64,000 bases of DNA from Streptomyces fungicidicus (GCF_003665435.1 NZ_CP023407.1:1488001-1552000), one strand, 5' to 3'. Positions 1 through 10,703 are shown, numbered from the stretch's first letter. A program made the numbers and translations. The notes: generated from the sequence alone by a model not told the origin.

Positions 1-845
1 GCGTCCACGTCGGCGTTGCGCCACACTCCGAAGGGGCTGATGCCGAAGCGGGTGCCGGGCCGGATCTCCCTGATCCCGGCGGCCGTCTCGCGCACCAGCC
101 GGTCGACGTTGTCCCGTCGCCAGGCCGCCCGGTCCGGGAAGCCGCCGCCGTGGGTGTCGTGGGCGAGGTCGTCGTCGAAGGTCTGCCCGGCCACCGGATA
201 CGGATAGAAGTAGTCGTCGAAGTGGACCGCGTCCACGGGGTAGCGGCGCACCGCGTCGAGCATCGCCTCCCGCACGAAGGCGCGGACCTCGGGCAGCCCC
301 GGGTTGTAGTAGAGCCTGCCGCCGTACGGGACGACCCAGCCGGGGTTGCGGCGGGCCGGGTGGGAGGCGGCTAGCCGTGCGGGGTCGGCGTGCATGGCCA
401 CGCGGTACGGGTTGAACCAGGCGTGCAGCTCCAGACCGCGGGCGTGCGCCTCCTCGACGGCGGTGCCGAGCGGGTCCCAGCCGGGATCCCGGCCCTGGGT
501 CCCGGTGAGGTACTGCGACCAGGGCTCGTGCGGCGAGGGCCACAGCGCGTCGGCCGTGGGCCGCACCTGGAAGACGACGGTGTTGAGCCCGGCGCGCACG
601 GCGGCGTCGAGGTGGGCGAGCAGCTCGGCCCGCTGCCGGTCGGCGCCGAGCCCCGGCCGGGAGGGCCAGTCCCGGTTGGTGACGGTGGCCACCCACATGC
701 CCCGCATCTCGCCGGTCGCCGCGCCGCCCCGGCCGGGACCTCCGGGCGCCCCCGAGAGGTCCCGGGGCGCGGCAGACGCCCGTGGTGTCGCGGCAAGCGC
801 GGACAGCGCCGCCGTGGCGAACACCCTGCGTGACACCCGTCCCAT
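1..845 (-). CDS. Tat-exported glycosyl hydrolase-like 10 (GHL10) protein, 3' end outside the window
   Basis: Only the first 281 residues are inside the window; the C-terminus lies beyond position 1. The ATG at 845 opens a signal peptide with a twin-arginine motif (RVSRRVF, residues 3-9), a hydrophobic Ala/Leu stretch and an ASA-type cleavage site near residue 25. The mature part begins around residue 47 with the MRGMWVATV-NRDWP block typical of the GHL10 (former DUF187) TIM-barrel family, followed by a conserved HFDDYFYPYP segment. The family is thought to cleave cell-wall or extracellular polysaccharide, but the substrate is not known. The same window encodes TatA and TatC, so an export route is present. 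Confidence 0.85.
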   Translation of the reverse strand, partial: MGRVSRRVFATAALSALAATPRASAAPRDLSGAPGGPGRGGAATGEMRGMWVATVTNRDWPSRPGLGADRQRAELLAHLDAAVRAGLNTVVFQVRPTADALWPSPHEPWSQYLTGTQGRDPGWDPLGTAVEEAHARGLELHAWFNPYRVAMHADPARLAASHPARRNPGWVVPYGGRLYYNPGLPEVRAFVREAMLDAVRRYPVDAVHFDDYFYPYPVAGQTFDDDLAHDTHGGGFPDRAAWRRDNVDRLVRETAAGIREIRPGTRFGISPFGVWRNADVD

Positions 846-1012
846 CGCGCCCCCTCGCACGCCGTCCGGCCACCCGGCGGGCCGCCTTCTGGCGCCCAGG
901 ATGCCCCACCCCCACGATCGATCATCGATACTTCGGAGTAACGTGCACGAACGGAGCAGGCACCGGGACCCGGCAACCTGCCACAGCCGTAAGCAGTAGC
1001 GAAGGGAACGAT

Positions 1013-1870
1013 GTGACCGACATCGAACGCGTCGGAGTGGTGGGCTGCGGTCAGATGGGCGCGGGGATCGCCGAGGTGTGCGCCCGCGCGGGTCTGGACG
1101 TCAAGGTCGCCGAGACCACCGGCGAAGCCCTGGAGATCGGCCGTACCCGGCTGTTCAACTCCCTGTCGAAGGCGGCCGAGCGCGGCAAGATCTCCGCGGA
1201 GGAGCTGGACTCCACCCAGGCCCGGCTGAGCTTCACCACGGACCTCGGCGAGTTCGCCGACCGTGATCTGGTGATCGAGGCCGTGGTCGAGAACGAGCAG
1301 GTCAAGACCGAGATCTTCCAGGTCCTCGACCAGGTGGTGACCCGTCCGGACGCGATCCTGGCCTCCAACACCTCCTCCATCCCGCTGGTGAAGCTGGCGG
1401 TCGCCACCTCGCGGCCCGACCACGTCATCGGCATCCACTTCTTCAACCCGGCCCCGGTGCAGAAGCTGGTCGAGCTGATCCCGGCGCTCACCACCTCCGA
1501 GGGCACGCTGAGCCGGGCCCAGGTCTTCACCGAGAAGATGCTGGGCAAGCACGCGATCCGCGCCCAGGACCGCTCCGGTTTCGTGGTGAACGCGCTGCTG
1601 ATCCCGTACCTGCTCTCCGCGATCCGGATGTTCGAGTCGGGCATCGCCAGCCGCGAGGACATCGACAACGGCATGGAGATGGGATGCGCCCACCCGATGG
1701 GCCCGCTGAAGCTGTCCGACCTGATCGGCCTGGACACGGTGGCCTCGGTGGCGTACTCGATGTACGAGGAGTACAAGGAGCCGCTGTACGCCGCTCCCCC
1801 GCTGCTGCAGCGCATGGTCGACGCGGGCCGGCTGGGCCGCAAGAGCGGCTCGGGCTTCTACACCTACTGA
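1013..1870 (+). CDS. 3-hydroxybutyryl-CoA (3-hydroxyacyl-CoA) dehydrogenase
   Basis: A 285-residue NAD(P)-dependent dehydrogenase, the usual length for stand-alone enzymes. It interconverts (S)-3-hydroxyacyl-CoA and acetoacyl-CoA in butyrate/fatty acid metabolism in the cytoplasm. The Rossmann motif GCGQMGAG is at residues 11-18, the catalytic His is in GIHFFNPAP (about residue 142), and the C-terminal dimerisation domain contains NGMEMGCAHPMGPL. I chose the GTG at 1013 because a GAAGGGA ribosome binding site sits 5 nt upstream and the NAD motif then falls at the usual distance; the ATG at 1011 is out of frame. It is a single gene, converging on a strong hairpin terminator. Its CoA-thioester substrate chain length cannot be read from sequence. 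Confidence 0.93.
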   Translation: MTDIERVGVVGCGQMGAGIAEVCARAGLDVKVAETTGEALEIGRTRLFNSLSKAAERGKISAEELDSTQARLSFTTDLGEFADRDLVIEAVVENEQVKTEIFQVLDQVVTRPDAILASNTSSIPLVKLAVATSRPDHVIGIHFFNPAPVQKLVELIPALTTSEGTLSRAQVFTEKMLGKHAIRAQDRSGFVVNALLIPYLLSAIRMFESGIASREDIDNGMEMGCAHPMGPLKLSDLIGLDTVASVAYSMYEEYKEPLYAAPPLLQRMVDAGRLGRKSGSGFYTY

Positions 1871-1878
1871 GCGCCTGC

Positions 1879-1911
1879 GGGGGCCCGGCACCCGGCGGGT
1901 GCCGGGCCCCC
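1879..1911. terminator. Bidirectional hairpin terminator between convergent genes
   Basis: A perfect 15-bp stem (1879-1893 pairs with 1897-1911) with a 3-nt loop lies between the dehydrogenase stop (1870) and the Nudix gene stop (1920). It has no long T-tract, which is common in Streptomyces, and its position suits termination from both sides. Confidence 0.85.
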
Positions 1912-1919
1912 GGTGCGTC

Positions 1920-2465
1920 TCAGGGCCTGCCGTCCTGGCCGGGCCTGAGATGGTGCAGCAGGAGTAACGCCGCCGCCATGTTGGCGGCCGGGACCTCCCC
2001 GGCGGCGACCAGGTCGGGGACCACTTTCAGGGGCACCCACTCCCGGCGGTCCGACTCGAAGTCGTCCACCGGGTGTCCGACGTACTCGCCCTCGTCGGAC
2101 CAGTAGATGTGGTGCCGGGCGTCGGTGAGGCCGTTGGACGGCTCCACGCTCATCAGATGGCGCAGCGGTCCCGGCCGCCAGCCGGTCTCCTCCTCCAGTT
2201 CCCTCGCGGCGGCCCGGACGACGTCCTCGCCGTCCTCGACGACGCCGGCCGCGAGCTCCCACCCCCAGCTGTCGGTGATGAAACGGTGGCGCCACAGCAG
2301 GAGGACCTCGTTGGCCTCGTTCACCACCGTGGCCACGGCGACGGGCCGCAGCCGTATCAGGAAGTGGTCGAGATGCCGGCCGTCCGGCAGCTCCACATCC
2401 GCGAGATTGACGCTGAACCAGCGGTTTGCGTACACAGTTTGTTCGTTCTGCTTCGTCCACTGCAC
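1920..2465 (-). CDS. Nudix hydrolase (ADP-ribose pyrophosphatase-like)
   Basis: A 181-residue Nudix hydrolase. The full Nudix box (G-x5-E-x7-REUxEExGU) is intact, running from GVVEDGE to REL-EEE-TGW, so it should bind divalent metal and hydrolyse a nucleoside diphosphate linked to another moiety. The N-terminal sequence (WTKQNEQTVYANRWFSV) resembles ADP-ribose pyrophosphatase-type proteins, but the substrate is not certain. The GTG at 2465 has a GGTGG ribosome binding site 7 nt upstream. A longer in-frame reading to 2531 lacks a binding site and has atypical composition. It follows the TPR regulator on the same strand, 143 bp away, so it could be separately transcribed. Confidence 0.9.
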   Translation of the reverse strand: MQWTKQNEQTVYANRWFSVNLADVELPDGRHLDHFLIRLRPVAVATVVNEANEVLLLWRHRFITDSWGWELAAGVVEDGEDVVRAAARELEEETGWRPGPLRHLMSVEPSNGLTDARHHIYWSDEGEYVGHPVDDFESDRREWVPLKVVPDLVAAGEVPAANMAAALLLLHHLRPGQDGRP

Positions 2466-2608
2466 GGTTCTGCCACCTTCCGACGGGTAAGGGGCAATAT
2501 CGCAGCAGCGGCGGTGCGGCAGCAGGCGCACGGGAGGCCGCCCGCGGTGCGGCGGCGGGCGCGGTGGAGGCGCGTACGGGGCACGGATGCCCGAGGGCGG
2601 CGCCCGTA

Positions 2609-3949
2609 CTACAGCGGTACGCGCAGTGCCCCGTCGATGAGCTCGGCCGCCTCGGCCGTGCCCGCGCAGCCGCTGCGGACGAGGTGGTCACGCACCGCGC
2701 GCAGTCTGTCCCGCAGCCGCTGCGACTCCATCCCGCGGGCCTGTTCGGTCATCTGCACCGCGACGGCCACCGCCTTGTCGGCATTGCCCTGGCGCAGTTC
2801 GACGGTGCTCAGCATGGCCAGCCGGTGCACCCGGCCCCGGTCGTGCGCGGGGTTGTCCACGGCCGCCGCCGCGTGCTCCCGGGCCGCCGCCAGCTCGCCG
2901 AGGCTGAGCAGGGCCTCCGCCACCTGGACGTTGACCAGGCCGGGCTGGACGTAGCCGGTCTCGTCGGGTTCGTGTCCGCGCCGGATGCGCTCGGCGGCCC
3001 GCTCGGCCCGGCGGATGCAGGACAGCGCGCCGGTGCCGTCGCCGAGGTGTGCGTACGCCTTGGCCTGCATCGCGTACAGGTCGGAGGCGAGGGCGGGGGT
3101 GATGCGGGTGCCGGCGGCGCGCAGCGCGGCCTCGGCGAAGGCCACGGCCTGCCGGTACTCCCGCATGAACAGCGACTGGTTGACGAGCAGGGCGATCACA
3201 TAGGCGCCGAGTCCCCGGTCGCCGCTGGCCTTCGCCAGCCGGAGCGCCTGGTGGAAGTAGCGCTGGGCGAGGCCGTGCGCGTCGGAGTCGTACGCGCAGA
3301 TGCCGGTGATCGCGACCAGGCCCCCGGTGGCGCGGTGCAGTTGGCGGCCGGTGGCGTCGGTGTAGTGGCCGCGCAGCAGCGGGGCGGCCTCGGCGTTGAG
3401 GAATCCGACGATCCGGGCGCGGGTCGCGACACCGCCGGCCTTGCGGTACATCTGCTCGTAGTGGGTGCGGGCGGCCCGCAGCATGTCGAGGTCGCCGGGG
3501 GTGACCCGGTGCCGGCCGCCGCGCGAGACGTCCATGTCCTCGGGCGGGTTCTCCCACTCCCACACGGGCATCACGGCGGGCGTCCCGGTGACCGCGGGAG
3601 CGCCGAGCACATGCGGGCGGCGCTGCTGGTCGGAGCGCCACAGCGCGGTGGCCCGCTCGACGAAACCGGAGAGCGAGCCGGTGTGCGGGGCGGACGGTTC
3701 GCCGGGCACGCCGAGGCCGATGTCGTCGAGGGTGACCTGACGGCGCAGCCGGGCGGCGAGCACCTCGCAGATCAGGTCGGGCACCTGCCCCCGGGGCCGC
3801 TGTCCCTTCAGCCACCGGGCCACGGCGGTGTGTTCGTAGCGCAGCGGCAGACCGCGCGCCCGGCCGGCCTGGTTGACGTGCGCGGCCAGGCCGGCGTGTG
3901 AGATCGCGGCCTCGTCCAGGATCGCGTCGAGCAGGGTGTTCGGCTGCAT
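2609..3949 (-). CDS. NsdA-like TPR transcriptional regulator
   Basis: A 446-residue protein. Residues 1-80 form a helix-turn-helix-like domain (LLDAILDEA, AHVNQAGRARG, HTAVARWLKGQRPRG), and the middle carries the MPVWEWENPPEDMD segment. The C-terminal 270 residues are helical repeats with the A/L/Y spacing of tetratricopeptide repeats. The arrangement matches the Streptomyces NsdA family, negative regulators of differentiation and antibiotic production; I assign it to the family and not to a particular ortholog. The ATG at 3949 is the natural start. A 9-bp-arm palindrome lies 46 bp upstream and may be its operator. Probably cytoplasmic and DNA-binding. Confidence 0.75.
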   Translation of the reverse strand: MQPNTLLDAILDEAAISHAGLAAHVNQAGRARGLPLRYEHTAVARWLKGQRPRGQVPDLICEVLAARLRRQVTLDDIGLGVPGEPSAPHTGSLSGFVERATALWRSDQQRRPHVLGAPAVTGTPAVMPVWEWENPPEDMDVSRGGRHRVTPGDLDMLRAARTHYEQMYRKAGGVATRARIVGFLNAEAAPLLRGHYTDATGRQLHRATGGLVAITGICAYDSDAHGLAQRYFHQALRLAKASGDRGLGAYVIALLVNQSLFMREYRQAVAFAEAALRAAGTRITPALASDLYAMQAKAYAHLGDGTGALSCIRRAERAAERIRRGHEPDETGYVQPGLVNVQVAEALLSLGELAAAREHAAAAVDNPAHDRGRVHRLAMLSTVELRQGNADKAVAVAVQMTEQARGMESQRLRDRLRAVRDHLVRSGCAGTAEAAELIDGALRVPL

Positions 3950-3994
3950 TCCAGGCCCCCCGGTGGCTCGGTGCCGGACAGAGTAGTGGCTGCC

Positions 3995-4015
3995 CGTTCA
4001 CACGGGGTGTGAACG
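3995..4015. promoter_or_regulatory. Perfect inverted repeat upstream of the NsdA-like gene (candidate operator)
   Basis: CGTTCACAC and GTGTGAACG are separated by GGG, giving 9-bp perfect arms. The site is 46 bp upstream of the regulator's start codon. A TACTCT sequence that could be the -10 box lies between it and the gene, so a bound protein would sit at or just upstream of the -35 region. Confidence 0.5.
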
Positions 4016-4201
4016 GAGTGCCCGAATCCGAAGGGTGCGCGCACTGTCGCGGAGCGTGTCCGGCGGGTTGACTGAACTGCCTCGAAAGAGGCCGGCCGGG
4101 CCGCCGGCTCCCCCTCATACAGTGCGGCGGCCCGATCCACGCCGTCCGCCCTGCTGCCTGCCCGACACTCCGTGGCGGGACGGACGGCGTGGCGCCGCCG
4201 G

Positions 4202-5203
4202 TCATGCCAGGGACTGGAGGCGGTCCGTCGGGTGCGGCTGCGCGGCCGAAGGGCGCGCGGCCTGCCGCGCTCCGGAACGAGTGCCTTCCCCGTGCCGCTC
4301 GTTCCGGAGGATCAGCAGGGCCACGTCGTCCTTCGGCGGGCCGGCGGTGTGCCGCAGCAGTTCCGTGAGAACCGTGCACAGCAGGGAGCGGGGCGTGGAC
4401 GGGGTGGTGCGGGCCGCCTCGCCCAGGACGTCCCGCAGCGGGAAGAACCGGCCCCCGGCGTCCCGTGCCTCCTCGGCTCCGTCCGTGTACAGGACCAGCG
4501 CGTCGCCGGGCAGCAGACGTCCGCAGGGGACGGTGGGGAGTCCGGGCGGCAGGGGGAACAGGCCGAGCGGGGGAAGCGGGTCGGCGCTCACGAGGGGTTC
4601 GGCGCGGGCGCCGGTCAGCAGATACGGCCAGGGGTGCCCGCAGTTGAGAGCCCGCACTCCGCCGTCCGGGAGGATCTCCAGGAGCAGTACGGTGACGAAC
4701 TCCTCGGCGGAAGCCGCGTGTTGAGCGGTGGACGCGGCCGCGGGTTCCGGAGCTGCGAGGTCCCGCTCCCGCCGGCGCCGGGCCATGGCCCGCTCCAGGC
4801 GGCGCAGCACGCCGGCCAGTTCGGCCTCGTCGTGGGCGGCCTCGCGGAAGCTGCCGAGGACGGCGGCGGCGGTTTCCACCGCGGCGAGTCCGTGGCCGCG
4901 GACGTCGCCGATCACGGCCCGTACGCCGTGCTCGGTGGCGACGGCCTCGTACAGATCTCCGCCGATCCGGGCTTCCGGATCGGCGGAGAGGTGGACCGCG
5001 GCGGCGGCCAGGCCGTCGACCCGCGGGGGCGGCGGTCGCAGCAGTGCGTTCTGCGCGGTCTCCGCGGTGCGGCGGGACCGCCGGAGTTCGCGCAGCAGCC
5101 GGTGCCGGGCGTGCACCACCAGGCCTGTGCCGAGGGCGCACATCACCGCGCTGCTGATCAGACGGGCGGCGAGGGCGTCGTCGTGGGCGAGCGGGCAGGT
5201 CAT
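4202..5203 (-). CDS. SpoIIE-family PP2C serine/threonine phosphatase, membrane-anchored
   Basis: A 333-residue protein. One hydrophobic segment (about residues 14-31) is followed by a PP2C-type SpoIIE domain. The metal-binding aspartates are visible in order: ARIGGDLYE, VIGDVRGHG, YTDGAEEAR and PPKDDVALLIL. Such phosphatases usually act on anti-anti-sigma factors in partner-switching modules. No sensor (PAS/GAF) domain and no anti-sigma gene is present nearby, so the partner is unknown. The ATG at 5203 is preceded two codons earlier by an in-frame TAA, which fixes the start; no good ribosome binding site is seen. The C-terminal 35 residues are Arg/Ala-rich and lie outside the domain. Confidence 0.88.
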   Translation of the reverse strand: MTCPLAHDDALAARLISSAVMCALGTGLVVHARHRLLRELRRSRRTAETAQNALLRPPPPRVDGLAAAAVHLSADPEARIGGDLYEAVATEHGVRAVIGDVRGHGLAAVETAAAVLGSFREAAHDEAELAGVLRRLERAMARRRRERDLAAPEPAAASTAQHAASAEEFVTVLLLEILPDGGVRALNCGHPWPYLLTGARAEPLVSADPLPPLGLFPLPPGLPTVPCGRLLPGDALVLYTDGAEEARDAGGRFFPLRDVLGEAARTTPSTPRSLLCTVLTELLRHTAGPPKDDVALLILRNERHGEGTRSGARQAARPSAAQPHPTDRLQSLA

Positions 5204-5563
5204 CCGTTAGGCGACCGCGGTGGCGCCCAGTGCCGTGGGCACCGCGAGGCCGGGTACCCGGGAGCGGAGCCGGGGTGGCACCCTGCGGGGAGCCCCGGGT
5301 TTCGAGCGGATCATGCCGATGGCCCCCCATGTAGGCCCGGACAGCGCAGATGGGCCCCGAGAGGCCGGTCCGATTCTGTCGACCGGTGAGGGCTTTTTGA
5401 CGCATCGGGCGGAATCGTCACCCGAATGAGTGAGGTGACTGGTGGGGTGGGGGTGGTGGCGAGGTGGGGGTGGGGCGGGCAGGGGTTTTCGCCCCCGCCG
5501 CCCCTTCCCGTCCCGTCTTCGGGGGCTTCGCCCCCGGGCCCCCAGTCCTCAAACGCCGGACTG
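5204..5563. other. Intergenic region between the phosphatase and pheT
   Basis: No protein-coding gene is convincing here. The part next to the phosphatase is ordinary GC-rich upstream sequence. A G-rich patch (5437-5487) is followed by CTTCGCCCCCGGGCCCC and AGTCCTCAAACGCCGGAC (5524-5561). From memory, the latter is a widespread Streptomyces intergenic repeat motif, usually at gene ends. Confidence 0.5.
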
Positions 5564-5601
5564 GCTGGAAGTTGCCGGACGGGCTGGAAGTTGCCGGACG
5601 G
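5564..5601. repeat. 19-bp tandem repeat, two exact copies, downstream of pheT
   Basis: GCTGGAAGTTGCCGGACGG occurs exactly twice (5564-5582 and 5583-5601), and a degenerate third unit leads into the pheT terminator hairpin. The CCGGACGG core of the unit is the same sequence as one arm of that hairpin. Confidence 0.85.
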
Positions 5602-5613
5602 GCGGGAAGCGGC

Positions 5614-5640
5614 GCCGGACGGGCGCGGGGCCCGTCCGGC
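5614..5640 (-). terminator. pheT terminator hairpin
   Basis: A 10-bp perfect stem (GCCGGACGGG at 5614-5623 with CCCGTCCGGC at 5631-5640) and a 7-nt loop, located 6 bp beyond the pheT stop codon. Confidence 0.8.
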
Positions 5641-5646
5641 GGGGGG

Positions 5647-8168
5647 TCAGGCTCTGAGGGTGGCTCCTGTGCGGTCGCCCGCGAGGGTGACCGCCGCTTC
5701 CCGGGCCGCCGACGCCTCGTCGACGGTCAGGGTGCGGTCGGTCGCTCGGAAGCGCAGCGCGTAGGCCAGGGACTTGCGGCCCTCGCCCAACTGCTCCGCG
5801 TTCTCGTAGACGTCGAACAGGCGGATGGACTCCAGCAGTTCACCGGCGCCCTCGCGCAGCGCCGCCTCGACGTCCGACGCCGGGACGAACGCGTCGACGA
5901 CGAGCGCCACGTCCTGCGTGGCGACCGGGAAGGTGGAGATGCCCGGCGCCTGCGGAGTGTCGTCGCCGACCTGCTCCAGGGCGTCGAGGTCCAGCTCCAT
6001 CGCACAGGCGCGCGCGGGCAGGCCCAGGTTCTTCAGGACGCGCGGGTGCAGCTCACCGGCGTGGCCGATGACGCGCTCGGCGCCGTCGACGGTGACGGTC
6101 AGCTCGGCGCAGCGGCCCGGGTGCCAGGGACCGTACTGGCCCTTGCGGACGCCCAGTTCGGCGCCGGCCTCGCGGGCGACGGTCCGGGCGGCCTCGACCG
6201 CGTCGGCCCAGTCGCCGGCACGGCCCCTGCCCCACCAGCCGGCCTGCTCGCGGGCTCCGGCCAGGACCACGGCGACGTGCCGCGGCTGGTAGGGCAGCGC
6301 GGCGTCCAGCGCGGCGATGTCGTCCTCACTGGGGCGCCGGTCCACGGACAGGTTGACGGCGGTCCGCTGCTCGTCACGCGGCTGGAAGACCAGGCCCGTC
6401 TCGAACAGCGCGAGGTCGTGCGCGCCCCGGCCGTCGTTGCGGCGCAGCGCGCCGAGCAGACCCGGCAGCAGCGTGGTCCGCAGCGCGGGCTCCTCGTCGC
6501 TGAGCGGGTTGACCAGCCTGACGACGCGGCGGGCCGGGTCGTCGGCCTCGAGTCCGAGCTGGTCGAAGACCTGCTCGCTGACGAACGGGTAGTTCAGCGC
6601 CTCGACGTACCCTGCCCCGGCGAGCGCGCGCCCGATACGGCGGTGCAGACGCTGGCGGGCGGTCAGGCCCCGGCCGGCCGGCGGCCTGGGAAGCGTGGAG
6701 GGCAGGTTCTCGTAGCCCTCCAGCCGGATGACCTCCTCGGCGAGGTCGTTCGGGTCGGCGAGGTCGGGCCGCCAGGACGGGACGGTGACGATCAGCTCGT
6801 CCTGCCCGTACACGTCGCAGCCGACCTCCTGCAGGCGGCGTACGACGGTCTCCCGGCCGTACGACACGCCCGCGACCTTGTCGGGGTGGTCGGCGGCGAC
6901 GGTGACGGTGTGCGGCGCGGACGGGGCGACGACCTCGGTGACGCCGGCCTCGGCGGTGCCGCCGGCGAGCAGCACCAGCAGGTCGACGGTGCGCTGCGCG
7001 GCAGCGGCGGCGGCCTGCGGGTCGACGCCGCGCTCGAAGCGGCGGGAGGCCTCGGAGGACAGCTTGTGCCGTCGGGCGGTGCGCGCGATGGCCACCTGGT
7101 CGAAGTGGGCGGCCTCGATGACCACGTCGGTCGTCGAGCTTCCGCCGTTCTCGGCCGCGTCGTGGTCCGCGATCTCCGTGTCGGCGCCGCCCATGACGCC
7201 GGCGAGGCCGATCGGACCGCGGTCGTCGGTGATGACGAGGTCCTCGGCGTGCAGCTTCCGCTCGACGCCGTCGAGGGTGACGATCTTCTCGCCCTCCCCC
7301 GCGCGGCGGACGCCGATGGTGCCCTGGACCAGACCGCGGTCGTACGCGTGCAGCGGCTGGCCGAGCTCCATCATCACGTAGTTGGTGACGTCGACGGCGA
7401 GCGAGATCGGGCGCATGCCGACCTTCTGCAGCCGGCGCTGGAGCCAGATCGGGGAGCGCGCCTCGGGGCTGAGGCCGGTCACCGTGCGGGCGGTGAAGCG
7501 GTCGCAGCCGGCCGGGTCGGAGACCTTCACCGGGTAGCCGAAGGCGTTCGGTCCCGGCACGTCGAGGAGGGCCGGGTCGCGCAGCGGCAGGCCGTAGGCG
7601 ATGGCGGTCTCGCGGGCGACGCCGCGGATGGACAGGCAGTCGCCGCGGTTGGCGGTGACCGCGATGTCCAGGACCTCGTCGACCAGCTCGAGCAGCTCGA
7701 TGGCGTCCTTGCCGACCTCGGTCTCCGGCGGCAGCACGATGATGCCGTGGGTGCCGTCGTCGCCCATGCCCAGCTCGTCGCTGGAGCAGATCATGCCGTG
7801 GGACGTCTTGCCGTAGGTCTTGCGGGCGCTGATCGAGAAGCCGCCCGGCAGGGTGGCGCCGGGGAGGACCACGACGACCTTGTCGCCGACGGCGAAGTTG
7901 CGGGCGCCGCAGACGATCTCCTGGGGCTCGCCGGTGCCGTTGGCCTGGCCGACGTCGACGGTGCAGAAGCGGATCGGCTTCTTGAAGCCCTCCAGCTCCT
8001 CGATGGTCAGCACCCGGCCGACGACGAGGGGGCCCTTGAGGTCGGCGCCGAGGTGCTCGACGGTCTCGACCTCGAGTCCGGCCGAAATGAGCTTGGCCTG
8101 TACGTCACGGCCGGTCTCCGTCGCCGGCAGGTCGACGTACTCCCGCAGCCAAGAAAGCGGGATCCGCA

Positions 8169-8169
<1 letters not shown>
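5647..8169 (-). CDS. pheT: Phenylalanine--tRNA ligase, beta subunit
   Basis: An 840-residue subunit of the (alpha-beta)2 PheRS that charges tRNA-Phe. Domain order follows the family: OB-fold tRNA-binding domain (about 40-155), B3/B4 editing domain (about 210-370), B5 domain (about 400-470), the catalytic-like core (MERRIGRA-type region, about 490-690), and the ferredoxin-fold anticodon-binding domain at the C-terminus (about 745-840). Its ATG at 8169 shares one base with the pheS stop, so translation of the two subunits is coupled. It is the last gene of the pheST operon and is followed by a hairpin terminator. Confidence 0.98.
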
Positions 8170-9329
<1,160 letters not shown>

Positions 9330-9333
9330 TCAT

Positions 9334-9351
9334 CGACTCGTGGACGAGTCG
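9334..9351 (-). other. Short hairpin in the pheS leader
   Basis: CGACTCGT and ACGAGTCG form an 8-bp inverted repeat with only 2 nt between the arms, 44 bp upstream of the pheS start. No T-tract follows, so it is not an obvious attenuator. It may be a regulatory or mRNA-stabilising structure. Confidence 0.3.
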
Positions 9352-9465
9352 TCGCCGTCGCGTCTTCTCGTCGTCGCGGCTCTCGTCCTCGGGACGCAAA
9401 GGTGCCAGTGGCCGAGTCTAACGGGGTGGGGGAACGCGGATGCGCCCGTGGGGCCGCCGGGCGTC

Positions 9466-10611
9466 TCAGGTGAGGTACGCCGGCGCCGCCACGGGCAGCG
9501 TAAATCGGAACTCGGCGCCGCCGCCGGGGGCGCGTCCGACCGTGATGGTGCCGCCGTGGGCCTCCACGATGCCCTTGACGATGTACAGCCCGAGGCCTGT
9601 CCCGCCGCGCTTGCTGCCCCGCCAGAAGCGGGTGAAGACGCGGTTCATGGACTCCTCCGGGATGCCGGGCCCCTCGTCGCTCACCGTGACCGACGTGGCT
9701 GCGTTCTCGCCGTTCTCCCGCTCTCGCGGGGACACCGAGGGCGTGACGTCAATGGTGACGGTTCCCTCGCCGTGGCGCACCGCATTTTCCAGCAGGTTGC
9801 TGAGCACCTGGTCGACCTTGTCGGGGTCGGCCCACAGGTCGGGCAGGGGGCGCTGCACCCGCAGCAGGAACCGGTCGGCCGACTGTCCGGCGGCCACGTA
9901 CGCCTGGATGTGCCGTCCGACGGCGGCGCCGATGTCGACGGGCTGGCGGCGCACCTCCAGACGTCCGGAGTCGATGCGCGATATGTCGAGCAGCTCGGCG
10001 ATGAGCCGGGTGACCCGGTCGGCGTCGGCGTCGACGGTCTCCAGCATCAGCCGCTTCTGGTCGTCGGTGAAGCGCTCCCACTTGGCGAGCAGGGTGGCGG
10101 TGAAACCCTTGACGGAGGTGAGCGGGGAGCGCAGCTCGTGGGCGACGGTGGCGATCAGCTCGGCGTGGCTGCGTTCGGTGCGGCGGCGGGCCTCGGTGTC
10201 GCGCAGGGTGACGACGACCCGGTAAACGGGGCCGGTGGGTTCGGTGCGGACGTAGCGGGCGGAGACGAGGACCTCCCGGCCGCCGGGGAGCAGGAGGTTG
10301 CGTTCGGGCTGGCGGACGCGGATGGCGAGGCCGCCGTAGGGGTCGGTGAGCTGCCACCAGCGGCGGCCCTCCAGGTCCTCTAACGGCAGGGCGGTCTCCA
10401 GCCGCTGTCCGAGGGCCTGCCCGGCGGGGACGGCCGCGATGCGCGCGGCGGCCGCGTTGAAGCAGATCACCCGTCCGTGTTCGTCGGCGACGACGAGTCC
10501 GTCGGGCAGCTGGTCGGGGTCGATGCCGAGTTCGGCGAGATCACCGGGCCGGGGCGCGGGCGGGCGCGCCGTCCGCTGTGCTCCCGGTGCGCTGCTCGTG
10601 CCGACACTCAT
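9466..10611 (-). CDS. PAS-domain sensor histidine kinase (soluble)
   Basis: A 381-residue kinase. A PAS-like domain occupies about residues 30-140 (DGLVVADEHGRVICFNAAAARI). The HisKA dimerisation helix contains the phospho-acceptor His158 in the VAHELRSPL motif, and the HATPase_c domain shows the N box (NLLENAVRHGEG), G1 box (DEGPGIP) and G2 box (GTGLGLYIVKGI). There is no membrane segment, so it should sense an intracellular signal. No response regulator gene is adjacent, making it an orphan kinase here. It lies between the rRNA methyltransferase and pheS on the same strand, a conserved position in Streptomyces as far as I recall. The partner and signal are unknown. Confidence 0.92.
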   Translation of the reverse strand: MSVGTSSAPGAQRTARPPAPRPGDLAELGIDPDQLPDGLVVADEHGRVICFNAAAARIAAVPAGQALGQRLETALPLEDLEGRRWWQLTDPYGGLAIRVRQPERNLLLPGGREVLVSARYVRTEPTGPVYRVVVTLRDTEARRRTERSHAELIATVAHELRSPLTSVKGFTATLLAKWERFTDDQKRLMLETVDADADRVTRLIAELLDISRIDSGRLEVRRQPVDIGAAVGRHIQAYVAAGQSADRFLLRVQRPLPDLWADPDKVDQVLSNLLENAVRHGEGTVTIDVTPSVSPRERENGENAATSVTVSDEGPGIPEESMNRVFTRFWRGSKRGGTGLGLYIVKGIVEAHGGTITVGRAPGGGAEFRFTLPVAAPAYLT

Positions 10612-10703
10612 CCCCGTACCCCACCTCTCACAACTTCCTCGGGGCGCCCCGTGCCCGGGCCCTGCCGAGAGCTTGGGGGAGGGTCCCCGGGCTGGTCACC
10701 CTA

